Shown here one piece after another: positions 19,007 through 28,072 of a stretch of 64,000 nt of DNA. Numbering within the stretch: position 1 is the first letter of the stretch; each line of letters begins with the position of its first letter. The notes below the pieces were generated by a model. The model was not told the origin of the DNA. It made no database searches and saw nothing but the letters and a program-made list of their open reading frames with translations. The DNA is taken from positions 186,001 through 250,000 of the forward strand of contig NC_019678.1 of the NCBI RefSeq assembly GCF_000316665.1, read 5' to 3'. The stretch comes from Rivularia sp. PCC 7116. Its GTDB lineage: Bacteria > Cyanobacteriota > Cyanobacteriia > Cyanobacteriales > Nostocaceae. The translations under genes were made by a program, and so were the position numbers.

Positions 19007-22000
19007 ATGAATCAAAAACGATTAAATGTATTTCTAAAATATTTACAAATCTCTATTTTATCCCTAGGATTATCTTTCATTTCTGTAAGTAAAGCCTGGG
19101 GAGAAGAAATAAGTGATAGCGCACTGCAACAGTATGGAAACAACTTAGATGATATTACAGAATACGAATTAACTAAGTTTAATGTAGAAAATTTTTCTAA
19201 AGAAGATATTGATAAAGTCCTGGAAAAATTAAAAAGTCAAGATACTAAAGTCCGCGCTGGTGCTGTCTATATTCTTTCCAGTGTAGAGGATAAATCACCA
19301 TCGGTATTACCGGCAATCATCCAAGCTTTGCAAGATGAAAATTCAACCGTTCGCTCTAGTGCTCTTCATTCTTTGGGAGAAATAGGAAAAAGAAATGAAT
19401 CAGTATCGCTAGTAATAGCAATTATTCAAGCCCTAAAAGATAAAGATGTAAAAGTTCGTTCTAAAGCTGCATTAGCTTTAAATGAAATTGAAGAAATAGG
19501 AGGAATAAGAGTTGGTGAGAAATCGAAAGTACTTTTAGGAGAAATACCGACTTTAATCAAAGCCTTGCAAAATAAAGATGCAGAAGTGCGTCGATATGGT
19601 GCTATGGTTCTGGGAAACCTGGGGAAAAAAGCAATATCAGCAGTACCGGAGCTTATCAAAGCTTTAGAAGATGAAAATTCAAAAGTTCGCTCATCTGTTG
19701 CTGAAGCTTTGGGAGATATTGGAGATAAAGCAGCATTAAAACCACTTCTGAAAGCATTGCAAGATAAAAATTCAAAAGTTCGCTCATCTGTTGCTGAAGC
19801 TTTGGGAGATATTGGAGATAAAGCAGCATTACAACCACTTCTGAAAGCATTGCAAGATAAAAATTCAAAAGTTCGCTCATCTGTTGCTGAAGCTTTGGGA
19901 GATATTGGAGATAAAGCAGCATTACAACCACTTCTAAAAGCTTTGCAAGATAAAGATTCGAGTGTTCGCTCATCTGCTGCTTATGCTTTGGGAAATTTTG
20001 CAGAAAAAAAAGCAATACAACCACTAATAAAAGCTTTAAAAGATGATGATTTAAATGTTCGCTCATCTGCTGCTGATGCTTTGGAAAAACTAGAATATAA
20101 ACCAACTATCGAATCACTCAAAAAATCTTTGAAAAATCCTGATTTAGATGTTCGCTTAAATGCTGCTTCTTATTTATCTAAAATGGGAAAGGAAGCATTA
20201 CTAGCAGTACCAGAAATTATTATAGCTTTTAGATATGAAGGTTCATGGGAACATGAATTAGCGGATAGTTATGTGAGCAAAATAGTAAAATACTATCGAA
20301 ATCAAGCAGAAAAACTATCCAATCAAGATTTAGAAAATGGTATTGCGATTTTAGAAAAATCCTTACGAGCATTAGAAGGTAGTGAAGAGAGATTCAAGGA
20401 AGGAAAATTATCATTACAAAATACTTTAAAAACTATAAGAAGAGAACAAGATTATCGACTAAAGTTCCGTATCTTGGAATGGGTTGCAAAAAATCCTTGG
20501 ATAACAGCAGCAATTTTTTACATCATTATCTTTCCCTTGTTATGGTCTAGTTTATTGCTCATACGTCCTTTATGGCTGCTAAAGCTCAATCATAGACTGC
20601 AACCATTGAGTAATTTACAATTACCAGAAGCTCTGGGTGGTTGGAAACTTTCAATTTCGGGGGTAATATTTCTCGAACAATTTAGCTATCATCCCAGAGT
20701 TTTGGATGCATGGGTAGGGACTCATATTAAAATAGCTCGGGATAATTTTTCAGTTAAAGAAACTGTCAGCAATCGAGCCGAATATATTTCTCTACCAGTT
20801 GTACTCGATAAGAAAACCGTCGCTAATTTCTCTGGTAATGATTTAAAAGCTTGCTTTACTCAAAAACTAACTAATATTCTAATTCATGCTGAAGGCGGCT
20901 CGGGAAAAACCAGTCTGGCTTGTCAATTAGTAAAATGGGGAATGTCTGATGATATCAATATTCGTCCTAGTAAGCATCGGATGCTACCAGTTTTGATTGA
21001 GCAAGAATTAGATGCTGACGTTGAAGATTCAGTGACAAAAGCGATATCGGGACAATTACAAGTCTTAATTGGCGAGCCGAAAGCTATCCCCAGCAAATTA
21101 GTAGAACAATTATTGCTTCAGCGTCGTATTTTAGTAATTATCGACCATTTTTCCGAAATGAGCGAAGCAACTAGAAAACAAATTCGTCCCGCTTCTCCTA
21201 ACTTTCCTGCTAATGCTCTAATAGTTACTTCCCGTTTACAAGAATCTCTTGATAATGTTCCTAAAACAACTATAAAGCCGCTACGAGTATCGGGAAATCA
21301 ACTGTCATCATTTATGGAAGCTTATTTAACTCAACGAGGAAAGCGAGATTTATTTGATGATGCGGAATATTTTGATGCTTGTCGTCGCTTATCTTTAATG
21401 GTGGGAAAGCGCAATATTACAGCTTTATTCGCTAAACTCTACGCCGAGCAAATGATTGCTAAAGCTGGTGTGGAAGAAATTGATAGTTTTGTTAATAATT
21501 TACCCTTAAATATTCCCGATTTGATGTTGGGATATATCAATGAATTAAATAGAGAAACCGCTGATAGCGAATTAGATAATCCTACAGTTCAAAAAGATGC
21601 CAAAATTATCGCTTGGGAATGTTTGAAAAATAATTTTCGTCCCAGTGCTACGAAATTAGATGATGTTGTCGCTGTACTTGATAATCCCGATACGGTAAAC
21701 GCAAGATTACAGCATTTAGAAAAAAGATTGCGAATTATTCAAATTAACGAACCTGGTAGAAATAAAGTTCGGTTGGCTTTAGATCCATTAGCCGAATATC
21801 TAGCTGGTTTATATTTAGTTGATAATTATGGGCAAGATAAAGATAAGTGGGTGAAATTTCTTGATACAGCTAAATCTGTCGCTGATTTAGGTGCAATTCA
21901 AGGTTTTTTATTAGCAGTTCAAGATTGTTGTATCGCCAATCCAGAAGATGTTCCCAACTTCGTTGCTAATTCCTTATGTCAATTAACAGGTGTTGTTTTA

Positions 22001-22039
22001 CAAGCGAATCAAAATACTCAAATTATATTTACTAATTAG
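19007..22039 (+). CDS. HEAT-repeat/transmembrane/NACHT ATPase, paralogue 4
   Basis: Fourth gene of the array, about 1010 residues from ATG 19007 (MNQKRLNVF); an in-frame TTG at 18995 is possible but would add only four residues ahead of a well-formed signal peptide. Signal peptide cleavage is predicted after AWG as in paralogue 2. The HEAT block (about 65-420) contains three almost exact 93-base units at 19676-19954. Transmembrane helix about 496-522; NACHT Walker A AEGGSGKTS at about 628, Walker B VIIDHFSEM, sensor LIVTSRLQE. Its NACHT half is clearly homologous but less similar in DNA to paralogues 2, 3 and 5, so it escaped the recent homogenisation. Confidence 0.85.
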   Translation: MNQKRLNVFLKYLQISILSLGLSFISVSKAWGEEISDSALQQYGNNLDDITEYELTKFNVENFSKEDIDKVLEKLKSQDTKVRAGAVYILSSVEDKSPSVLPAIIQALQDENSTVRSSALHSLGEIGKRNESVSLVIAIIQALKDKDVKVRSKAALALNEIEEIGGIRVGEKSKVLLGEIPTLIKALQNKDAEVRRYGAMVLGNLGKKAISAVPELIKALEDENSKVRSSVAEALGDIGDKAALKPLLKALQDKNSKVRSSVAEALGDIGDKAALQPLLKALQDKNSKVRSSVAEALGDIGDKAALQPLLKALQDKDSSVRSSAAYALGNFAEKKAIQPLIKALKDDDLNVRSSAADALEKLEYKPTIESLKKSLKNPDLDVRLNAASYLSKMGKEALLAVPEIIIAFRYEGSWEHELADSYVSKIVKYYRNQAEKLSNQDLENGIAILEKSLRALEGSEERFKEGKLSLQNTLKTIRREQDYRLKFRILEWVAKNPWITAAIFYIIIFPLLWSSLLLIRPLWLLKLNHRLQPLSNLQLPEALGGWKLSISGVIFLEQFSYHPRVLDAWVGTHIKIARDNFSVKETVSNRAEYISLPVVLDKKTVANFSGNDLKACFTQKLTNILIHAEGGSGKTSLACQLVKWGMSDDINIRPSKHRMLPVLIEQELDADVEDSVTKAISGQLQVLIGEPKAIPSKLVEQLLLQRRILVIIDHFSEMSEATRKQIRPASPNFPANALIVTSRLQESLDNVPKTTIKPLRVSGNQLSSFMEAYLTQRGKRDLFDDAEYFDACRRLSLMVGKRNITALFAKLYAEQMIAKAGVEEIDSFVNNLPLNIPDLMLGYINELNRETADSELDNPTVQKDAKIIAWECLKNNFRPSATKLDDVVAVLDNPDTVNARLQHLEKRLRIIQINEPGRNKVRLALDPLAEYLAGLYLVDNYGQDKDKWVKFLDTAKSVADLGAIQGFLLAVQDCCIANPEDVPNFVANSLCQLTGVVLQANQNTQIIFTN
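19676..19954 (+). repeat. Three 93-base tandem HEAT units inside paralogue 4
   Basis: Copies begin at 19676, 19769 and 19862, exactly 93 bases (31 codons) apart. They encode the unit starting NSKVRSSVAEALGDIGDKAA and are almost identical in DNA, with the Lys/Gln difference before PLLKAL the clearest change. They lie in frame inside the coding sequence, so copy-number change would add or remove whole HEAT repeats. Confidence 0.9.
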
Positions 22040-22051
22040 ATTTATAACTTG

Positions 22052-22146
22052 TTCCTTGGCTCTGCCAAGGAATACCAAGCCGAAGGCTCTGCCTTCATTT
22101 AGCGAGGCAGAGCCTCGCGAATAGCGTTCCCAGGCTTAGCCTTGGA
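22052..22146. repeat. Cluster of four palindromes between paralogues 4 and 5
   Basis: Successive hairpins: TTCCTTGG/CCAAGGAA (22052-22073), GAAGG/CCTTC (22082-22096), GCGAGGC/GCCTCGC (22102-22118) and TTCCCAGGC/CCTTGGAA (22127-22146). The GC-rich composition contrasts with the AT-rich surroundings and it resembles dispersed palindromic elements of cyanobacteria. It could act as a terminator or RNA-processing site between the last two array genes. Confidence 0.75.
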
Positions 22147-22173
22147 ATGAGAATATTAAATCAATTTAAAATT

Positions 22174-25149
22174 ATGAATAACAATAATATAAAAATTATT
22201 TTACAAACTTTTATCTTATCTCTAGGATTATCTCTAACACTTATCAATAAAGTTTGGAGCCAAGATATTAGCGACACTAAATTACAAGAGTATGCTGATA
22301 TTTATGACAAAAGGGAACGTAACACAAAAATTGGCGATCGCCTGAAAGAAAAAACTCCAGAAATATTTGATAAACTACTCAAAAAATTACAAAGCAAAGA
22401 TGCAAAAATTCGTGTTGGTGCTTTATCTTTATTAAGTGATTTCGAGAAAAAATCTCCATTAGTAGTACCATCAGTTATCAAAGCTTTACAAGATGAAGAT
22501 CCAACAGTTCGCTCTATCGCTGCTCGTTTATTAGGAAGAATAGAAACCAAAAATCAATCAGAATTAGTTGCACAAGCACTTATCAAAGCTTTGCAAGACA
22601 AAAACCCTACAGTTCGCTCCAATGCTGCTGATTCACTAGACGATATAGAAATCACAAATAAATCGGGAGTAGTAGTGCCAGCACTTATCAAAGTTTTGCA
22701 AGACAAAAACGCAACTGTTCGTTCAAAAGCTGCATCAGCTTTGCATCGGATATCAATATTAGATAGCGAAGCATCAGCACTTTCAAAGCAAATACCAGCA
22801 CTAATCAAAGCTTTAGAAGATGAAGATGTACAAGTTCGCTCCTATGCTATTAAAACTTTAGGAAACTTAAAAAAAGAAGCAGCATCCTTAGTACCAAAAT
22901 TTATTCAAGCTTTGCAAGAAGATAACTCAGCAATTCGTCAAGCTGCTGCTGAAGCTTTGGGAGATATAGGAGATAAAGCAGCAGTTAAACCGCTGATTAA
23001 AGCTTTGGATGATAAAGATTCAATGGTTAGTGTATTTGCTGCTGGAGCTTTAAGAAGAATAGGAGATAAAGCAGCAGTTAAACCGCTGATTAAAGCTTTG
23101 AATGATAAAGATTCAATGGTTCGTTGGGGAGCTGCTGTAGCTTTAGGAAATTTAGGAGATGAAACAGCAGTTAAACCACTTATTAAAACTTTGGATGACG
23201 AAGATGCAACAGTCCGCCGATTAAGTCTTATTGCCCTGGGAAGACTTGGTAAAAAAGCAGCACCAGCACTACCAAGAATCATTGAAGCTTTAAAAGATAA
23301 TAATTCATATGTTCATTTTGATGCAGCTTATGCATTAAAACATATAGCCGAAGACTATATAAATCAAGTAGATAAACTTTCTAATCAAGAGTTAGAAAAT
23401 GGAATTATAAACTTAGAAAAACTTTTAAAAGTCTTTGAATTGGAAGAAATTGTTCTCTTAGGACAAGACATAAAGGCATTGGAATTAGAAAGAGAAACCT
23501 TTGATAACAACAAACTATCCATACAAACAGCTTTAAGAACTCTAAAAAAAGAAAAAGACTCGCGTTTAACATCGCGAATATTTGAATGGATGCTAAAACA
23601 TCCTTGGTTTGCAGCAACCATTATTTATCTAATATTCTTCCCGTTATTATGGTCAAGTTTATTATTAATACGTCCTTTATGGCTGCTAAAACTCAATCAA
23701 AAACTTGAACCATTAAGCAATATAGAATTACCAGAAGCTCTTGGTGGCTCTAAAATCTCTATTCCAGGGATTATTTTTCTGCAAGCATTTATCTATCGTC
23801 CCAGAGTTTTAGATGCATGGGTAGCTAATTATATTAAAGTTGCTCGCGATAATTTCTCAGTTAAAGAAACAGTCAGCAATCGCGCCGAGCATATTTCTCT
23901 ACCCGTCGTAGTTGATAAGAAAACCATCGCGAATTTCTCCGGTAACGATTTAAAAGCGAGCTTTGACAAAAAATTAACTAATATCCTAATTCACGCCGAA
24001 GGGGGTTCGGGAAAAACAAGTTTAGCTTGTCAATTAGCAAAATGGGGAATGTCAGATGACATCAATATTCGTCCTTCCAAACATCGGATGCTACCCATAC
24101 TAATCGAACAAGAATTAGATGTAGATGCTGAAGGAAATCAAGCTTTTATCCAAGAAATTTGCGGGCAGTTACAAGTTTTAATTGGTGAATCTGAAGTCAT
24201 TCCCACCAAGTTAGTTGAAAACCTTCTACGTCAAAGGCGAATTTTAGTAATTATCGACCATTTTTCTGAAATGAGCTTTTCTACCAGAAAGCAAATTCGT
24301 CCCGCTTCTCCCAACTTTCCCGCTAATGCGCTGATAGTAAATTCTAGATTAGAAGAATCTCTTGATAACGTTCCTAAAACAACTTTAAAACCTCTACGAG
24401 TATCGGGAAATCAACTTTCATCATTTATGGAAGCTTATTTAACTCAAAGAGGAAAGCGAGACTTATTTGATGATGCCGAATATTTTGATGCTTGTCGTCG
24501 TTTATCTTTGATGGTGGGTAAGCGCAATATTACAGCTTTATTTGCCAAACTTTATGCCGAGCGGATGATTGCTAAAGTCGCAGTTGATAGTGATGATTTT
24601 GTCGATGATTTGCCGTTAAGTATTCCCGATTTGATGTTGGGATATATTAACGAACTTAATAGAGAAACGGCTGAAGGTGAATTAGATAATCGTACTCTAC
24701 AAAAAGACGCGAAAACAATCGCTTGGGAATGCTTGAAGAAAACTTTTCGTCCCGGTAGTACTAAATTAGATGATGTTGTAGCCGTACTTGATAATCAAGA
24801 TAGCGTAAATGCAAGATTGCATCATTTAGAAAAAAGATTGCGAATTATTCAAATTAGCGAACCTGGTAGGGATAAAGTTCGGTTTGCTTTAGATCCACTC
24901 GCGGAATATTTGGCTGCTTTGTATTTAGTTGATAGTTATGGGCAAGATAAAGATAAATGGATGGAATTTATTAACGCTGCTAAGTCTGTACCGGATTTAG
25001 ATGCAATTCAAGGTTTTCTTTTAGCGGTGCAGGATTGTTGTGTGAGCAACCCAGAAGATGTTTCTGATTTTATTGTCGCTTCACTATCTGAATTGACTGG
25101 TGTTGTTTTAACTCCTTCTCAAGAAAGTTTGATTACACATGGTTTTTAA
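22174..25149 (+). CDS. HEAT-repeat/transmembrane/NACHT ATPase, paralogue 5
   Basis: Fifth gene, about 991 residues from ATG 22174 (MNNNNIKII). An upstream ATG at 22147 sits at the edge of a palindromic repeat and would add nine residues not found in the sisters, so the internal start is preferred. Signal peptide (predicted cleavage after VWS), HEAT repeats about 60-400, coiled region, transmembrane helix about 475-500, NACHT Walker A at about 608, sensor LIVNSRLEE. From about 23872 to the stop the DNA is nearly identical to paralogue 3, with scattered single-base differences. The 134-base gap before it carries hairpins, so it may have its own transcription control. Confidence 0.84.
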   Translation: MNNNNIKIILQTFILSLGLSLTLINKVWSQDISDTKLQEYADIYDKRERNTKIGDRLKEKTPEIFDKLLKKLQSKDAKIRVGALSLLSDFEKKSPLVVPSVIKALQDEDPTVRSIAARLLGRIETKNQSELVAQALIKALQDKNPTVRSNAADSLDDIEITNKSGVVVPALIKVLQDKNATVRSKAASALHRISILDSEASALSKQIPALIKALEDEDVQVRSYAIKTLGNLKKEAASLVPKFIQALQEDNSAIRQAAAEALGDIGDKAAVKPLIKALDDKDSMVSVFAAGALRRIGDKAAVKPLIKALNDKDSMVRWGAAVALGNLGDETAVKPLIKTLDDEDATVRRLSLIALGRLGKKAAPALPRIIEALKDNNSYVHFDAAYALKHIAEDYINQVDKLSNQELENGIINLEKLLKVFELEEIVLLGQDIKALELERETFDNNKLSIQTALRTLKKEKDSRLTSRIFEWMLKHPWFAATIIYLIFFPLLWSSLLLIRPLWLLKLNQKLEPLSNIELPEALGGSKISIPGIIFLQAFIYRPRVLDAWVANYIKVARDNFSVKETVSNRAEHISLPVVVDKKTIANFSGNDLKASFDKKLTNILIHAEGGSGKTSLACQLAKWGMSDDINIRPSKHRMLPILIEQELDVDAEGNQAFIQEICGQLQVLIGESEVIPTKLVENLLRQRRILVIIDHFSEMSFSTRKQIRPASPNFPANALIVNSRLEESLDNVPKTTLKPLRVSGNQLSSFMEAYLTQRGKRDLFDDAEYFDACRRLSLMVGKRNITALFAKLYAERMIAKVAVDSDDFVDDLPLSIPDLMLGYINELNRETAEGELDNRTLQKDAKTIAWECLKKTFRPGSTKLDDVVAVLDNQDSVNARLHHLEKRLRIIQISEPGRDKVRFALDPLAEYLAALYLVDSYGQDKDKWMEFINAAKSVPDLDAIQGFLLAVQDCCVSNPEDVSDFIVASLSELTGVVLTPSQESLITHGF

Positions 25150-25686
25150 ATTACTACTTAGATTATTACGAAATTAAGTAATGTCTCTCAAAAAACTTGG
25201 CAATACTCTTGAAAGCATAAATATCTAATGGTGAAATCAGCAAGAAACTGAGTTTGCAGAAACTTTTGCCAGATATCAATAATCAACAATTCAGAGATTT
25301 CGCCGATGCTAACCTAAGTAAATCTCTGCATAATATACAAGATACGTAGTATTTCTACTATTAATTAGGTTTTATGCAACTGGCATATTCTAATTGCGCC
25401 ATACTATTACAGAGTATCGCAAAGCAAACAAGCGCCTTTAGGAACAGTCTGACTGGTGCGTGACACTAAAAAAACCTTATTACTAGGTTCCTTCATTAGT
25501 CAAAGTGTCACAGCACCCTACAAGAAAAACGTGCTAATTGCATAAATCATGTAAACATAAAAATACTTTTTAGAATAATTAATTTTGATAAATTATATGC
25601 AAAAGCAGATACTATCATCAAGAATGCTACCGCGCTCTACAAATGTTAATTTTTTATTTACTGAAGAGACTTCGTTAGGAGCCAAT
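25150..25686. other. Intergenic region after the HEAT-NACHT array
   Basis: About 540 bases without a convincing gene. A short open frame around 25231-25350 has no plausible start and no recognised similarity. The region should contain the promoter of the receiver-like protein and MscS pair; the AT-rich stretch near 25540-25585 is the likeliest place. Confidence 0.5.
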
Positions 25687-26184
25687 ATGGTTTTGATTGC
25701 GGATGAAGAAGAAAAAGTCCGCGATGCTTTATCAGTTGCAGTTCATAGATGGGCACAGGAAGAACAAAGGAATATTGAAACTGTGAAGCTTGAAAATGGG
25801 CAACAAACTATAGATTCAGTCCATCATATGGTTCGCTATCGAAAACCACCACTGTTAGTAATTGCTGATTTACGAATGCCAGGTATGAGTGGAGTTGATG
25901 TTGCCCAAACAATTAATAACAAATATGCTCGAATACCAATGATTATTACAGCATCATATGACGAACATGATGAAAGTTTAATACAGAAAGCTGATGATTT
26001 TGCTGACCAATATTCTCATGTAAGTTTCATAATTCGGACGCAGAGTTCTCCACTTCTCAAAGTTGTTTTAGAATCAGAAATCAGAAATATTTTGTCCAAA
26101 CCTTCTACCCATAGAGAAGACACACAAAGTCAATTTGGTGCTTTAAAAAAGAAACTTACCAAGCTTTGGAATAATTCTTTTTAG
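25687..26184 (+). CDS. Response-regulator receiver-like protein
   Basis: About 165 residues from ATG 25687, chosen because TTAGGAGCC lies just upstream as a good ribosome site and the receiver fold begins directly (MVLIADEEEKVRDAL). In-frame upstream starts (25597 ATG, 25585 TTG) would add 30-34 residues with no domain. The acidic pocket is ADEEE, the phospho-acceptor is Asp61 in IADLRMPGMSG, and the conserved Thr lies in MIITAS. The C-terminal end is variant: the region that should carry the Lys (usually KP) reads IIRTQSS and a KP occurs only later in LSKPS. There is no output domain. The MscS gene starts 9 bases after the stop, so the two are very likely cotranscribed. Confidence 0.72.
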   Translation: MVLIADEEEKVRDALSVAVHRWAQEEQRNIETVKLENGQQTIDSVHHMVRYRKPPLLVIADLRMPGMSGVDVAQTINNKYARIPMIITASYDEHDESLIQKADDFADQYSHVSFIIRTQSSPLLKVVLESEIRNILSKPSTHREDTQSQFGALKKKLTKLWNNSF

Positions 26185-26193
26185 GAATAAACA

Positions 26194-27159
26194 ATGGAAC
26201 ATATCCCCATCCGCATTGCCAAAGCCTTGGTTACGGCGCTAATTTTAACTACCGTATATTTTGTAACTCATCCTCACATCAAGAAGTTGGGAAGTAATGG
26301 CAGAGCAGTTGCTTACATTACGAGTATGTTTTCGATTCCCGGAATTCTTGTCGCTTCTTTAGCGATCGCCGAGGTTCCTTTTAATGTATTAGCACCAATT
26401 ACAGGCTCTTTAGCTTTGGGTTTTTCCTTTGGTGCCAAGCAAGCTGTAGAAAATACCGCAACAGTTTTTCTTAATCTTAGCGATGATGTTTACGAGGTTG
26501 GAGATATTGTTAGTTTTCCCAAGGATGATGACTTTTACAAAGTTTCTGCAATCAAAACTTCTAGTATTAAGCTACTTTCATTAGGTAGAGGTGCCGGAAA
26601 AATTCTGAATATTTCTCCTAGCGTACTGGCACAAAGAGAGATTATAAACTATACCCAAGACGGTGCAAGTAATTTATGCAAATGGACTTTTGAAATTTCT
26701 TTGAAAGCTCCTATATCACAACCAGGTGAAGGAGATATTACAAAGATGGAAGATACTTTACTCAAAGCAGCTAAAGAAGTTCAAAACTGGATTATACAAA
26801 ATACGAAACATCCCAAAGCTATAGCCGCCTTCCAAGCTGAATCGCAAAAAGATAGCGGTCGTAAAGACGTACCGGCAGGTGTATTCTTAACTAAAGTAGA
26901 AAAATTTATTCACCATTATGTTGTTGCTTTATGGGTTCCGGGTATTGAAATATTTCGAGTAAATGCGATTCAAAATGAATTACTACATCGTGTATGGTAT
27001 TACGCGGTGGAGTACCATAATATAGAGCTAGCAAAACCCGATTCTCATGATAATACCGATATTGTCGAAGCTACTCATGCTATCGCAATATCTTTGAAAC
27101 AAGGTTTAAGTCAAATTAGTAATTCTGATAGTATTATGCAAAGTAAAATAGAAGTTTAA
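26194..27159 (+). CDS. MscS-family mechanosensitive channel
   Basis: Small-conductance channel that releases solutes on hypo-osmotic shock. The 321-residue protein has three predicted membrane helices (about 8-27, 39-62, 66-95); the third has the Gly/Ala-rich pore-helix pattern GSLALGFSFGAKQAVENT. It is followed by the beta domain (DDVYEVGDIV, typical of MscS) and a C-terminal alpha/beta region about 150-300. Ends in a polar tail. It directly follows the receiver-like gene; such a pairing suggests regulation or shared stress induction, which is inference. Confidence 0.82.
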   Translation: MEHIPIRIAKALVTALILTTVYFVTHPHIKKLGSNGRAVAYITSMFSIPGILVASLAIAEVPFNVLAPITGSLALGFSFGAKQAVENTATVFLNLSDDVYEVGDIVSFPKDDDFYKVSAIKTSSIKLLSLGRGAGKILNISPSVLAQREIINYTQDGASNLCKWTFEISLKAPISQPGEGDITKMEDTLLKAAKEVQNWIIQNTKHPKAIAAFQAESQKDSGRKDVPAGVFLTKVEKFIHHYVVALWVPGIEIFRVNAIQNELLHRVWYYAVEYHNIELAKPDSHDNTDIVEATHAIAISLKQGLSQISNSDSIMQSKIEV

Positions 27160-27262
27160 TTAATTTTATTTAAATCAAGCAACCCATCCAAATATATCTC
27201 CCTCTCCTTGATAAGGAGAGGGTTGGGGTGAAGTTTAAAATCTATAAATCAATTCTACAAAA

Positions 27263-28012
27263 TTAAGCCGATAAGACAGCTTTAACTTTACCAAAGCGTC
27301 GCTCTCTATTTTGATAGCTTAGTATTGCTTGATGAAATGCATTTCTATCAAAATCAGGCCATAAAACATCTGTAAAATACATTTCTGAATAAGCCATTTG
27401 CCATAAAAGAAAGTTGCTTAAACGTTTCTCTCCGCTAGTACGAATCAGCAAATCAGGTGTGGGAATATCGGCTGTATATAAATTTTTGTTGATTAAATCT
27501 TCATTTATATCTTCTGGGTTAATTTCTCCTTTCTCAACTAATTCTGCAACCTTGCGGCAAGCATGGATAATTTCTTTACGACTACCATAATTTACCGCAA
27601 CATTAAATTGCACATCATGATTATTGGATGTTTCTAGCATCGAGCGCTGCATTTCATTTTGCAACGATTTTGGTAAAGCGGTTAAATCGCCAACAAAATT
27701 GATTCTTACTCCTTCTCGATGCATTTCCTCCAATTCGCGACGCAACATTTTCTCAAATAAAAGCATCAAAAAATCAACTTCTTCAGTTGGTCGTCGCCAA
27801 TTTTCGGTAGAAAAAGCGTAAGCTGTTAGTATCTCGATTCCCCAATCTTTGCAGCAGCGTAATAGTTCTTTGAGGGTTTTTGCTCCTTGCCTGTGCCCCG
27901 CAATGCGAGGTAATTTTTGTTGAGTAGCCCATCTGCCATTACCATCCATAATTACGGCTACATGTCTCGGTAAGTTTTGAGAGTTTAAATCTGCGGGTAG
28001 TTTTGAATTCAT
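27263..28012 (-). CDS. uppS: Isoprenyl (undecaprenyl) diphosphate synthase
   Basis: Cis-prenyltransferase that adds isopentenyl units to farnesyl diphosphate to make the lipid carrier for peptidoglycan and polysaccharides. At 249 residues it is standard length. The signature [13 protein letters not shown] has the catalytic Asp23; GHRQGAK is the phosphate loop; the C-terminal block [20 protein letters not shown] and [13 protein letters not shown] are diagnostic. It is convergent with the MscS gene. The ferritin-like gene lies 60 bases upstream on the same strand. Confidence 0.95.
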   Translation of the reverse strand: MNSKLPADLNSQNLPRHVAVIMDGNGRWATQQKLPRIAGHRQGAKTLKELLRCCKDWGIEILTAYAFSTENWRRPTEEVDFLMLLFEKMLRRELEEMHREGVRINFVGDLTALPKSLQNEMQRSMLETSNNHDVQFNVAVNYGSRKEIIHACRKVAELVEKGEINPEDINEDLINKNLYTADIPTPDLLIRTSGEKRLSNFLLWQMAYSEMYFTDVLWPDFDRNAFHQAILSYQNRERRFGKVKAVLSA

Positions 28013-28072
28013 AAGATTTTAGATTTTAAGAACAGATAGGTTGGTTTTAGAATTTAGATTTATTACCGTAGA

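Noticed and set aside
19676-19954. Regularly spaced repeats as a CRISPR array
   Set aside because: The units are contiguous, without unique spacers, and are in-frame coding HEAT repeats.
19656-20105. 149-codon minus-strand frame with repeated Leu/Gln units
   Set aside because: It is the shadow of the 93-base HEAT repeats of paralogue 4; repeat spacing keeps the antisense frame open by chance.
22147-22173. Upstream start for paralogue 5
   Set aside because: The ATG is at the edge of a palindrome cluster and the extra nine residues precede an otherwise normal signal peptide.
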